This document shows positions 24,763 to 32,751 of a DNA stretch of 40,457 bases, piece by piece. The stretch comes from Lachnospiraceae bacterium (GTDB lineage Bacteria > Bacillota > Clostridia > Lachnospirales > Lachnospiraceae). The DNA is taken from assembly GCA_021203145.1 (NCBI GenBank), contig JAJQBS010000106.1, forward strand, positions 1 to 40,457, given 5' to 3'. The notes beneath the pieces are model-generated. The model was given only the letters and a program-made list of their open reading frames with translations, had not been told where the DNA came from and did not search any database. A program made the translations under genes and the position numbers. Positions within the stretch are counted from its first letter, which is position 1; each line of letters begins with the position of its first letter.

Positions 24763-26445
24763 ATGCTGAAAAAAGCAGCACTTGGTATCACAGAATTTGA
24801 AGATATCATTGGCAGAAATGTATTTTATGTAGATAAGACATATTTTATCAGGGACTGGTATAACAGCCTGGATCAGGTGACGCTGATTACCCGTCCCAGA
24901 CGGTTCGGAAAGACCCTGACATTAAACATGCTGGAGACCTTTTTCTCGCTGCGGTTTAAAGACAGAGGCGATCTTTTTGAAGGACTTTCCATCTGGGAGG
25001 ATGCGGAATTCAGGGAGCTTCAGGGAACGACCCCTGTCATTAATTTCAGCCTCGCGAATGTAAAACAGGACACCTATGAGAGTATGTGTTACGTCCTGCG
25101 GATGATGTTCTCGCAGCTGTTTCGGAGACATTCTTATTTACTGGAGTCGGAAAAACTATCGGAATATGAAAAAGAAAAATATTCAGCAATTCTCTGGGAA
25201 AAAGCTCCGGATGAGTCTTGCATGAACGCCATCCAGTTTCTGTCCCAGTGTATGTACGAGCATTTTGGGAAAAAGGTGATGATCCTGATTGATGAGTACG
25301 ATACGCCCATGCTGGAGGCTTATACAGCCGGATACTGGGAGGATGCGATCAAGTATATTCGCCGCATGTTCCACGCCGCATTCAAAGACAATCTGTGGCT
25401 GGATCGGGGATTGATGACCGGAATTACAAGGATTACACAGGAATCAATTTTCTCCGATCTGAATAACGCACGCGTGGTGACCACGACGGTAGAAATGTAT
25501 GAAACCTGTTTTGGCTTTACCGAGAAGGAAGTATTTGATGCTCTGGAGGAATATGGCCTCTCCGATCAGAAAGAGAAGGTAAAATACTGGTATGACGGAT
25601 TTCGGTTTGGAAAACAGAGTGAGATTTACAATCCATGGTCAATCATTAATTTCCTCAGCGAAAAGAAGCTGAAGCCCTATTGGATGAATACCAGTGGAAA
25701 CGCACTGGTCGGCAAACTGGTGCAGAAAGGCTCCCTCCGCATTAAGGATGAATTCGAGACACTGCTGCAGGGCGGCTCGATTGTGACGAAGATTGATGAA
25801 TCAATTACTTATGCGGAACTGTCCAATGATTCGAAAACCGTATGGAGCTGGTTTCTGACGACGGGCTATGTGCGAATTGTGCAGGAACGTGAAAAAGACT
25901 ACGAAATAAAGCTGACGAATTATGAGGTGCGGGAGGCTTTTTATCATCTCATTGAAAAGTGGTTTGCCAGATCCTATGACAATTATACCGGATTTATTGA
26001 GATGCTGTTAAAGGGAAACCTGGAAGGAATGCAGCGGTATATGGAGAAAGTGACCATGGGCACGTTCAGTTATTTTGATGTCGGCAGCGCTTCTTCAGAA
26101 AGTGAAATGGCAGAGCAGTTTTATCATGGATTTACGCTGGGGCTGATCGCCGATATGAACGATACCCATATTTTGACCTCTAACAGAGAGAGTGGTTTTG
26201 GCCGATACGATGTGTCGATCGAGCCGCGAGATAAGACACGAGATGGTATTATTATCGAGTTTAAGGTGTTTGATCCGAAAAAAGAAGAGACATTGGAGGA
26301 TACGGCCCGGCGCGCCCTGGTTCAGATCCGGGATATGAAGTACGAGACAGATCTGAAGGCAAGAGGGATCCGCAGGGTTCGAAAATATGGATTTGCCTTC
26401 CGCGGAAAAGAAGTGCTGATTGAGGAAGATACGGAGCAGAAATAA
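24763..26445 (+). CDS. AAA-ATPase-like protein with PD-(D/E)XK nuclease-like C-terminus
   Basis: The 560-residue paralogue begins LGITEFEDIIGRN and FYVDKTYFIRDW, the most typical N-terminus for this family. The P-loop is RPRRFGKT (44-51), Walker B is VMILIDEYDTPM, sensor-like GLMTGITRITQESIFSDLNN follows, then WYDGFRFG and YNPWSIINFL. The nuclease-like domain has GRYDVSIEPRDKTRDGIIIEF then KVFDPKKEETLEDTA. It is complete and resembles the widely distributed AAA-ATPase_like/PD-(D/E)XK type. It has its own promoter-like leader and a strong site, GCGGAGGGGAGGG, before ATG 24763. Function is unknown; it is the fifth gene of this broad class in 20 kb. Confidence 0.9.
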   Translation: MLKKAALGITEFEDIIGRNVFYVDKTYFIRDWYNSLDQVTLITRPRRFGKTLTLNMLETFFSLRFKDRGDLFEGLSIWEDAEFRELQGTTPVINFSLANVKQDTYESMCYVLRMMFSQLFRRHSYLLESEKLSEYEKEKYSAILWEKAPDESCMNAIQFLSQCMYEHFGKKVMILIDEYDTPMLEAYTAGYWEDAIKYIRRMFHAAFKDNLWLDRGLMTGITRITQESIFSDLNNARVVTTTVEMYETCFGFTEKEVFDALEEYGLSDQKEKVKYWYDGFRFGKQSEIYNPWSIINFLSEKKLKPYWMNTSGNALVGKLVQKGSLRIKDEFETLLQGGSIVTKIDESITYAELSNDSKTVWSWFLTTGYVRIVQEREKDYEIKLTNYEVREAFYHLIEKWFARSYDNYTGFIEMLLKGNLEGMQRYMEKVTMGTFSYFDVGSASSESEMAEQFYHGFTLGLIADMNDTHILTSNRESGFGRYDVSIEPRDKTRDGIIIEFKVFDPKKEETLEDTARRALVQIRDMKYETDLKARGIRRVRKYGFAFRGKEVLIEEDTEQK

Positions 26446-26567
26446 TCGAAGAAGAAGGAGCGGAGACACCGGATATAGGAAAAACCATCGGAATCGGGGT
26501 TGAGAGAAAGAGGGTACTGATTGGATGAATGTATTAGAGCTGCGGTTTATATCCCGGAGGGACGCCT

Positions 26568-27500
26568 ATGTTTATCAGGAATAATACGAAAATAATCGGA
26601 ATCTCAGGTGGGGCGGTTCAAAAAGCTGCGGAGAATCTTGTGCGCGATATCAGGAAGGCTATTGTGCCGATGCCGGAGCGGGCAGATGAGGATTGCGAAA
26701 ACGATGCAAAACAGAATGCAGGCAACTGGCACACAGACGCAGAACCGAAAGCGGGCAACTGGCACATAGATGCAGAACCGAATGCAGGCAACTGGCGCAT
26801 GGACGCAGAATCGAATGCGGACACTTGCCAGCCGCCCGCAGGTGAAATCCGTCTCGCCTCTGGCGACCTGCCGGAGGAATGCTTCTGCCTGGATGCGACA
26901 GAGGATGCGCTTCTTCTCTCGGCGTCAGACGAACTGGGCTTTATCTACGGTCTGTACGAAATCAGCCGTCGGTTCCTGGGCATTCTTCCATTCTGGTTCT
27001 GGAACGACCAGGTGATTGAGCCGAAAGTATTTGTCGAAATCCCGGCCGGGTTTCGCTACGCGTCCCTGCCCTGCGCCATCCGGTTTCGCGGATGGTTTAT
27101 TAATGATGAAGTCCTGCTGGCCGACTGGCAAATTGCTCAGAACCCGGATCGCCCGTGGGAGATGGCTCTGGAGGCTCTGCTGCGCCTGGGCGGAAACCTG
27201 GTGATCCCCGGGACAGACCGAAATTCCGAAAAATACCGCCCGCTGGCATCCTCCATGGGTCTGTATGTGACCCATCATCACGCGGAGCCACTCGGCGCGC
27301 CGATCTTCGCCAGAGAATATCCCGATTTACAGGCTTCCTATAAGAAATACCCGGAAAAATTTCAGGAGCTGTGGCGTCGGGGGATCGAAGAGCAGAAAGA
27401 CCGCAAAACCGTATGGAATCTTGGCTTTCGCGGACAGGGAGATGCCCCTTCTGGGCGGATGACCCTGCGTATCAGACCGACGAAGCGCGGGGGAGGCTGA
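26568..27500 (+). pseudogene. GH115-type alpha-glucuronidase, N-terminal part before a frameshift
   Basis: This frame encodes the N-terminal domains of a GH115-like xylan alpha-1,2-glucuronidase: GFIYGLYEISRRFLGILPFWFWNDQ, FRGWFINDEVLLADW, and GTDRNSEKYRPLASSMGLYVTHHHAEPLG, cited here in parts. Homology stops after GFRGQGDAP at about 27448; the following PSGRMTLRIRP is off-frame. One missing base near 27447-27449 moves the true sequence (FWADDPAYQTDEARG) into another frame. A 33-bp tandem tract at 26715-26834 adds about 40 residues in the first domain. ATG 26568 follows CGGAGGG. No signal peptide is seen, so the ancestral enzyme acted inside the cell on imported glucuronoxylan oligomers. Confidence 0.82.
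26715..26834 (+). repeat. 33-bp in-frame tandem repeat, 3 units plus a partial fourth
   Basis: Units 26715-26747, 26748-26780 and 26781-26813 encode NAGNWHTDAEP, KAGNWHIDAEP and NAGNWRMDAES; 26814-26834 is a decayed fourth. They sit within the N-terminal domain of the GH115-type gene. Confidence 0.88.
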
Positions 27501-28963
27501 TCAGCGATTTGATTCAGATTCAGTATGAAATGGTGCAGGAAGCACAGCCGGGAGCAGATGGAAGTGCCCATTCACTGCGTTCGGCGGATATCCCGCCCAA
27601 AGAGCGGATCTTCTGCTGCACAAACCTCTATGGGGAGACCATGGAGCTGTATCAGAAGGGTTGTTTGACGCTGCCGGAACAGGTCATTAAGGTCTGGGCG
27701 GATAATGGCTATGGAAAGATGGTATTGCGGCGGCAGGGGAATCATAATCCACGTGTTCCGGCGCTACCGGGAAAAATCAGCGGAGGAAATCATGGAACCC
27801 GCACCGAAGACCCGCACGGAGACCACCACGGAATCTACTATCATGTTTCATTTTACGATCTGCAGGCGGCAAACCATATTACCATGCTTCCCAACTCCCC
27901 GGACTTCGTGGTACGCGAGCTGAATGAGGTGCTGCGGCATGGCGCAAACGACTTCTGGCTGATCAACTGCTCGAACATAAAGCCTCATGTGTATATGCTG
28001 GATCTGGTCGCGGAGATGTGGAAACGCCCCCTCCCTTCGGTCGGCGGATATCCCGTCCAAGGGGCGGAGATGCTAGCCGGCGAGGGCAGGTCGCACTGCC
28101 CATTCCAAGACGCTTCGCGTGGGGCAGTGCTGTGGAAATGCCCCATTCCTGTGGCATTTGCAGAAGACCACCGCAGGCAATACCTGCGAAACTATTATGG
28201 CCCGGAGCATCTGGATGAGCTCGCAGCCTGCCTGCAGCAGTATTTTGAAGCGGCGGTATCCTACGGTCCGCATGAGGACGATCATGCCGGAGAGCAGTTT
28301 TACAACCATGGAATCCGGATACTGGCATCCCAGTACCTGAAAGAGTCCGGCAATGCTGCATTAGAATTTCAATGGGCAAAGAAAGCGAAGACGCTCACAG
28401 AACAAATCAGCTGGTACCGGCAGCACTGCGAGACAGGGTCGAAGTCCTACGGCGCACTGCTTAACACCTGTGAGAAATTAGCGGCAAAACTAAGCGGATC
28501 CGCCAAAACTCTTTTCGAGGACAGCATTTATCTGCAGGCGAAAATTTACGCGTACTGCGCAAAAGGCGGCTGCCTGGTGTGCCGCGGCCTCGAAGCATCT
28601 TATGAAGGCGAGTATCAGAAGGCCTTTTACCTGGTGGGGAAGGGCCGGAAGGAATATCTGCGGGCACGCCGTGCGATGCGGGACCGTGAGCACGATGTAT
28701 GGCAAAACTTTTACCGGAATGAGTGCCTGACCGATATCGCGCAGACCGCCTGGGTATTGGAGACAGTGATGGGCTATATCCGCAATCTCGGGGACGGTCC
28801 GCACTTTTATGAATGGCAGCGTGATTTTCTTTATGCAAAAGAGGATCGGAACGTGCGCATGATTCTGAACCTGGAGAATCATCTGAACAATCAGGAGCTG
28901 TTTGAACTGATGGAAGAGAAGACCCCATGGAGGTTTCATTGTCAGGAGGAAGCTACAGTATGA
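27449..28963 (+). pseudogene. GH115-type alpha-glucuronidase, C-terminal part after the frameshift
   Basis: From TTC at 27449 the sequence is again GH115-like: FWADDPAYQTDEARGRLIS, CCTNLYGETMELY, VIKVWADNGYGKMVLRRQGN, HGIYYHVSFYDLQAANHITM, DFWLINCSNIKPHVY and YGPHEDDHAGEQFYNH. A 114-bp insertion (28018-28144 with its direct repeats) adds 38 residues between EMWK and CPIPVAFAEDHRR. Further odd stretches near 27545-27605 and 27765-27830 may be smaller insertions. The frame could only be made together with the upstream part. If the shift is a sequence error, a roughly 800-residue insertion-bearing enzyme would exist. The stop overlaps the next gene (ATGA at 28960). Confidence 0.82.
28018..28144 (+). 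mobile_element. In-frame palindromic insertion, 114 bp, with 13-bp direct repeats
   Basis: GTGGAAACGCCCC (28018-28030) and GTGGAAATGCCCC (28132-28144) flank a 114-bp period, exactly 38 codons. Inside are CGCCCC/GGGGCG (28025-28030/28061-28066), GCACTGCCC/GGGCAGTGC (28093-28101/28122-28130), and nested ACGC-TTC-GCGT (28110-28120). Read on the other strand the inner loop is GAA, as in the insertion at 7115. Confidence 0.65.
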
Positions 28964-29553
28964 TCCAAAAGTACAGATTTTCAGATGGAATCGTGGAATT
29001 CGAGGACAGCAGGACTGTTCGTGAACTTATCGAATTTGCTTTTAATCAGTTTGATTATTATGAACCGTTTGGCATTGAGATTGTCACTCTCTACCAATGC
29101 CATCACCCTAAATCCAACTATGGCTGGTTTACAACGGACAAGGAAAAAAGCTGTGCAGAAGAAATCATAGGAGACCGCGATTGGCTCTGTTTCGCTTATC
29201 ATATTCCCGGCGTCTTGTATTTCGCGGAGGGAGGATGGGGACATCATATGGAACATCTGGGGAATCATCCTGAAATCATTCAGCCAGTGTCATTAAACAT
29301 CCGAACCAAAGATTTTGACCACACAATTGTGATAGCAGGGAAATATACATTCCGGGATATTATTACTGCGCTTAAGAGCAAAGAATACATTCCGTATGAT
29401 TCTAATGCACTGGTCATTCGAGGGGTCAATCCCTATCAGGATCCATATCCGGTTTTCTTCACTTCTCCCGATATGGATCTGAACCTGGTGCAGTTTAAAG
29501 AGAGATTGCCAGAAAGCTCTGCAGTAGTCATTATTGATATCTGCACACTGTAG
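28960..29553 (+). CDS. Conserved-looking protein of unknown function
   Basis: I do not recognise this 197-residue protein. It begins IQKYRFSDGIVEFEDSRTV and has aromatic-rich segments FNQFDYYEPFGIEIVTLYQC and VLYFAEGGWGHHMEHLG, then a compact C-terminus with VVIIDICTL. It has no signal peptide or membrane helix and looks like a small alpha/beta cytoplasmic protein. The start ATG 28960 overlaps the stop of the GH115-type gene and has its own CAGGAGGA site, so the two were probably co-translated. Codon use resembles its neighbours less closely (more AT-rich), which may hint at separate origin. A strong terminator follows, so this is the end of the operon. Confidence 0.7.
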   Translation: MIQKYRFSDGIVEFEDSRTVRELIEFAFNQFDYYEPFGIEIVTLYQCHHPKSNYGWFTTDKEKSCAEEIIGDRDWLCFAYHIPGVLYFAEGGWGHHMEHLGNHPEIIQPVSLNIRTKDFDHTIVIAGKYTFRDIITALKSKEYIPYDSNALVIRGVNPYQDPYPVFFTSPDMDLNLVQFKERLPESSAVVIIDICTL

Positions 29554-29575
29554 AGTTGACATAAATTTTCATTGA

Positions 29576-29619
29576 AAAAATGGTGAGTCAGCGTTTTTAA
29601 AGCAGGACTCACCATTTTT
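29576..29619. terminator. Strong bidirectional rho-independent terminator
   Basis: AAAAATGGTGAGTC (29576-29589) pairs perfectly with GACTCACCATTTTT (29606-29619), a 14-bp stem with 16-base loop, with A run on one side and T run on the other. Confidence 0.9.
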
Positions 29620-29707
29620 ATGCGCAGGGCCTGGAAAGGTGTTTTGCGGCTAAAGCCGCCCCGGCCCGCGCAGGCAGATAGGGGGAGAAAACTCCCCCTA
29701 TCCGATC
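29620..29707 (+). repeat. Two-hairpin intergenic repeat element, copy B
   Basis: The element starts at the end of the terminator T run with ATGCGCAGGG, then GCGGC-TAAA-GCCGC (29646-29659), CCCCGGCCCGCG, and GATAGGGGGAG (29677-29687) / CTCCCCCTATC (29692-29702) around an AAAA loop, ending CGATC. This is the most complete copy. Only the end of the convergent LysR gene lies beyond it. Confidence 0.85.
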
Positions 29708-29782
29708 GTTCAGTTATTTATTGATTTTAAATTACCCAACTACTGTCGCAAGAAACGCAAATCCCGCAGCAGGTATGACAGA

Positions 29783-30709
29783 TCAGGATTCCGTTGGAAT
29801 GCCGGCATCTACCACCTTTTGAACCAGATCGACAAAATGTTTCGCCATGGGCGAAAGATCATCATTATTCCGATAGCAGAGATCTACGGAGATGGTCGTG
29901 TGGGGAAGGATTGAGGCGACCGCGAATGGGGCATTCTCCGGGAAATTGCCGTCCTCCGGCCGGTTCGTCATGTATTCTGCCAGGATTGCGATGCCCATCC
30001 CCTTTGTAACCAGGTCCAGGACGCTGTCCACGCGGTGACAGATAAAGGCAATCTTCGGGGAGAAACCGACCCGGTAACAGCAGTCCAGGATCAGCTGGTG
30101 TATAGTCGTATTTTCCGCCAGCGCGATAAAGGTCTCATCCCGGAGCTGCTCCAGACGAAGCTCTTTTTTCCCTGCGAAAGGATGATTCCTTGGAAGGATG
30201 CAGACCAGGGAATCGTCCAGATAATGAATGCGCTGAAACGTATTGGCCGACAGTTCCCGTTCCGGCATATGCGCGAAGATGACATCGCATTTGCGTGCCT
30301 GAAGCTGGGATGCCAGATCATCTGGATCACCTTCAAACATCTGGATGCTGCTGCTTGGATATTTCTTTTTAAAGCTGGCGATCAGACCGGTAATCCCATA
30401 TTTTGCGGTGGCGGCGATGGTTCCCACTGTTACGCGGCCGCGCTCCGATTCCAGCTCATTCTGCAGAGTGGAGGTGTAGCTGTACTGGGTCTGGACAATC
30501 GTGTTGGCGTAAGGGAGCAGCAATCTGCCATATTTTGACAGGGCAACCTTGCGCGAGGAGCGCTCAAACAGAGGAACTCCCAGCTCTTTTTCCATGGATA
30601 TGATGTGTTTGGACAGAGTGGACTGTCCGATAAAGAGCCGGTCGGCGGCCTCCAGATAGTTGGAACAGTCCGCAAGGACGGTAAATTCACGAAAGTATTC
30701 GATGTTCAT
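29783..30709 (-). CDS. LysR-family transcriptional regulator
   Basis: The 308-residue protein has the classic N-terminal winged helix-turn-helix (residues 1 to about 60): FREFTVLADCSNYLEAADRL then STLSKHIISMEKELGVPLFE. A two-lobe substrate-binding domain follows (GRVTVGTIAATAKYGI, KCDVIFAHMPE, GMGIAILAEY). It is transcribed away from the GPH symporter, the usual arrangement in which the regulator controls the divergent gene in response to a small molecule, here perhaps the transported compound. The start at 30709 (MNIEYFREF) is preferred over the upstream ATG at 30724, since LysR proteins start right at this helix. Confidence 0.92.
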   Translation of the reverse strand: MNIEYFREFTVLADCSNYLEAADRLFIGQSTLSKHIISMEKELGVPLFERSSRKVALSKYGRLLLPYANTIVQTQYSYTSTLQNELESERGRVTVGTIAATAKYGITGLIASFKKKYPSSSIQMFEGDPDDLASQLQARKCDVIFAHMPERELSANTFQRIHYLDDSLVCILPRNHPFAGKKELRLEQLRDETFIALAENTTIHQLILDCCYRVGFSPKIAFICHRVDSVLDLVTKGMGIAILAEYMTNRPEDGNFPENAPFAVASILPHTTISVDLCYRNNDDLSPMAKHFVDLVQKVVDAGIPTES

Positions 30710-30767
30710 GCATAAAAACCTCACAAAGCAAAATTATTTTATAAATGCTATTCGGATATATTTCACA

Positions 30768-30831
30768 ATTCCGTTCTGGAATAGATTGTACAGGAATTCG
30801 AATTGCTTGTCAATCTTGTATAGTTTATAAT
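30768..30831 (+). promoter_or_regulatory. Divergent promoter region with a LysR-box-like palindrome
   Basis: ATTCC-GTTCT-GGAAT at 30768-30782 contains the T-N11-A pattern of LysR boxes and lies between the two divergent genes. A TATAAT box at 30826-30831 points toward the symporter; no well-spaced -35 is seen, which suits an activator-dependent promoter. The rest of 30710-30918 is AT-rich and non-coding. Confidence 0.55.
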
Positions 30832-30918
30832 TTGTTTAGATTTTAAAAAGAAGCCGGCCGTGAACGGGATGTACGGCTGGCCCAAATCTATCATCAACAA
30901 CAGAAGGAGGTTTTTCAA

Positions 30919-32280
30919 ATGAACACGAGTAAGAAAGTCCCATTGTGGCGGAAGACCCTGTATGGTCTTGGTACGGGCGGCGGAAATATTTTCAGCCAGA
31001 TCGGCGCGGCGTTCCTGCTGAGTTACTATACGGATACCGCACTGATGGGCGCGGCGGCGATCGGCACCATGTTTGTGGTTTGCCGTGTGTTTGACGGATT
31101 CAGTGACCTGCTGATGGGCATGGTCGTGGACAAGACGGATACGAAATGGGGCAAGGCCCGTCCGTGGCTGATTTTGTCCGGCCCGCTGACCTTTTTGGGG
31201 ATTGTGCTGCTGATGCATGTTCCGGCAGGGGCGGCTGACGGCACGAAGCTGGTTTACGCGTACCTTACCTACATATTTATGTCCGTGATCGTCTATACGA
31301 TTTTCGGTATCGCGAACACGGCCATGCTTCCGCTGATGACGAGGGATCCGAAAGACAACACGATGCTGGCAACCTTCTCCGCAGTGGGAAACAACATCAT
31401 CGGTCTCATCGCCGGTTCTGCGATCACACCGCTGGTACTGGCTCTGGGCTGGCACTGGTCTAGCATTATCCTTGGCCTGATCGCCGGCGGTCTGATCCTG
31501 ATCTCCGGTCTGTTTAACAAAGAAATGGATATGGAAGAAGGAACATCCCAGGCGAAGCCTGATGCCGGCCCGAAGCCGACCATCGGACAGCAGCTTCCAT
31601 CTGTTTTGAAAAATAAGTATTTCTGGCTTCTGCTTCTCATCGGCGTCTTCAGCCTGCTGATGAACGCGAATGCGATCGCGGCGCAGACTTATTTCTGCAA
31701 TGCGGTTCTGAATAACCCGATGTTTATGTCTACCCTGATCGCTGCGGGGCAGGCTCCTGGTATCATCATTCTGCTTTTGATGCCCGCGATCTCCAACAAA
31801 TGGTCGAAGCAGTTCTTCCTGGAGATCGGCGCAGTGCTTCTGATTATCGGTTTTGTAATCGCCGGCCTGGCCGGAACCAACACTACGATGATTATTATCG
31901 GCGTTATTATCCGTTCTCTGGGTGCCGGTCCGCTGCTGAGCGCGGTGTTCGCCCTGGTGCCGGATGTGGTTGAGTATGGATACTGGAAATTTGTAATGCG
32001 TTCGGAAGGTCTGATCTCCTCCGCGCAGTCGATCGGTTCCAAGATCGGTATGGGCTTTGGCTCCGGTATGTGTGCCTGGATTCTGGCAGCGGCCGGTTAT
32101 GACGCGACTCTGGAAACACAGAGCGAGGCTGCAATCAACGCGATTCAGTTCAATTACACCTATATGGGCGCGATCTTTGGCGTCATCATTCTTGTTCTGG
32201 TTATTCTGACAAACGTAGAGAAGTATGCGCCGGAATATCGTGAGGCAAACGCAAAGAAGGATGCGGCTCTGGCGAAGTAA
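30919..32280 (+). CDS. GPH-family sugar:cation symporter (MelB-like)
   Basis: This is a 453-residue, about 12-helix transporter of the glycoside-pentoside-hexuronide family of the major facilitator superfamily. It imports a glycoside or uronide with a cation. Typical features are GLGTGGGNIFSQI near residue 20, the cation-site-like FDGFSDLLMGMVVDKTDTKWG, with charged loop GKARPWL, and a second-half echo, LVPDVVEYGYWKF. The central loop carries a low-complexity linker (EGTSQAKPDAGPKP). The start ATG 30919 follows AGAAGGAGG. The substrate cannot be told; nearby genes suggest an oligomer or glycoside released from xylan, pectin or tannin. Confidence 0.93.
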   Translation: MNTSKKVPLWRKTLYGLGTGGGNIFSQIGAAFLLSYYTDTALMGAAAIGTMFVVCRVFDGFSDLLMGMVVDKTDTKWGKARPWLILSGPLTFLGIVLLMHVPAGAADGTKLVYAYLTYIFMSVIVYTIFGIANTAMLPLMTRDPKDNTMLATFSAVGNNIIGLIAGSAITPLVLALGWHWSSIILGLIAGGLILISGLFNKEMDMEEGTSQAKPDAGPKPTIGQQLPSVLKNKYFWLLLLIGVFSLLMNANAIAAQTYFCNAVLNNPMFMSTLIAAGQAPGIIILLLMPAISNKWSKQFFLEIGAVLLIIGFVIAGLAGTNTTMIIIGVIIRSLGAGPLLSAVFALVPDVVEYGYWKFVMRSEGLISSAQSIGSKIGMGFGSGMCAWILAAAGYDATLETQSEAAINAIQFNYTYMGAIFGVIILVLVILTNVEKYAPEYREANAKKDAALAK

Positions 32281-32326
32281 TTTCAGGGAAGAAAGAACCG
32301 GATACCATCCGGCAAAAAGAGTGAAG

Positions 32327-32354
32327 TAAAACGACTTACGTCGTTTACTATAAT
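32327..32354 (+). promoter_or_regulatory. Palindrome plus TATAAT box, copy 2
   Basis: AAACGAC-TTAC-GTCGTTT followed by CTATAAT matches 9387-9414 with only two or three differences across 28 bp. It lies 50 bp after the symporter stop and before its terminator, not directly ahead of any gene, which argues that it is a mobile or mRNA-end element rather than a promoter. Confidence 0.5.
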
Positions 32355-32366
32355 TATAACCCGATG

Positions 32367-32407
32367 CCGGGGCAGCGGAAGCGTTGGTTTTCGGCTGCCC
32401 CGGTTTT
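32367..32407 (+). terminator. Rho-independent terminator after the symporter
   Basis: CCGGGGCAGC (32367-32376) pairs perfectly with GCTGCCCCGG (32394-32403), followed by TTTT. Confidence 0.88.
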
Positions 32408-32410
32408 ATG

Positions 32411-32643
32411 ATGCGCAGGGGCGCGAGAGGAATTTTGGCAGCTTTGCCTGCGCCATAAGGGATCCACCAGCAAGCTGGTTCCCCTTATGACATTGCCCGC
32501 GCCATAGCCATAAGGATCTACGCTTCGCTTCGGTCGGTGCTAAACGAGTACCACTGGCACTCAGCACCCTCCGACTTCGTCGGCAATCCTTATGGCATAC
32601 CCCGCGCGGCGGATAGGGAGAGAGAACTCTCCCTATCCGATTG
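32411..32643 (+). repeat. Two-hairpin intergenic repeat element, copy C, enlarged by nested palindromes
   Basis: The start, ATGCGCAGGGGCGCGAGAGG, and the end hairpin CGGATAGGGAGAG (32610-32622) / CTCTCCCTATCCG (32627-32639) match the other copies. Between them about 140 bp is added. One part is CATAAGG/CCTTATG (32454-32460/32483-32489) enclosing CCAGC-AA-GCTGG. The other is GCCATAAGGAT/ATCCTTATGGC (32507-32517/32586-32596) enclosing smaller stems such as CCGAC-TTC-GTCGG. Confidence 0.8.
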
Positions 32644-32751
32644 ATGAAAAACAGATTTTTGGATTTCCTGGCTGAATGAAATGTGGTTCTGGACGGTAGA
32701 AAAACAGGTGCAGCGTGTACCCTTCAGGAGATCCGTGAAAGTGAGGAAAAA

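Larger units (their letters stand above)
32281..32751. other. Intergenic region packed with palindromes
   Basis: No gene. It holds palindrome-plus-TATAAT copy 2, a strong terminator, and the composite repeat copy C; then 32644-32751 leads to the esterase, with GTGAGG as a weak ribosome binding site. Confidence 0.6.
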
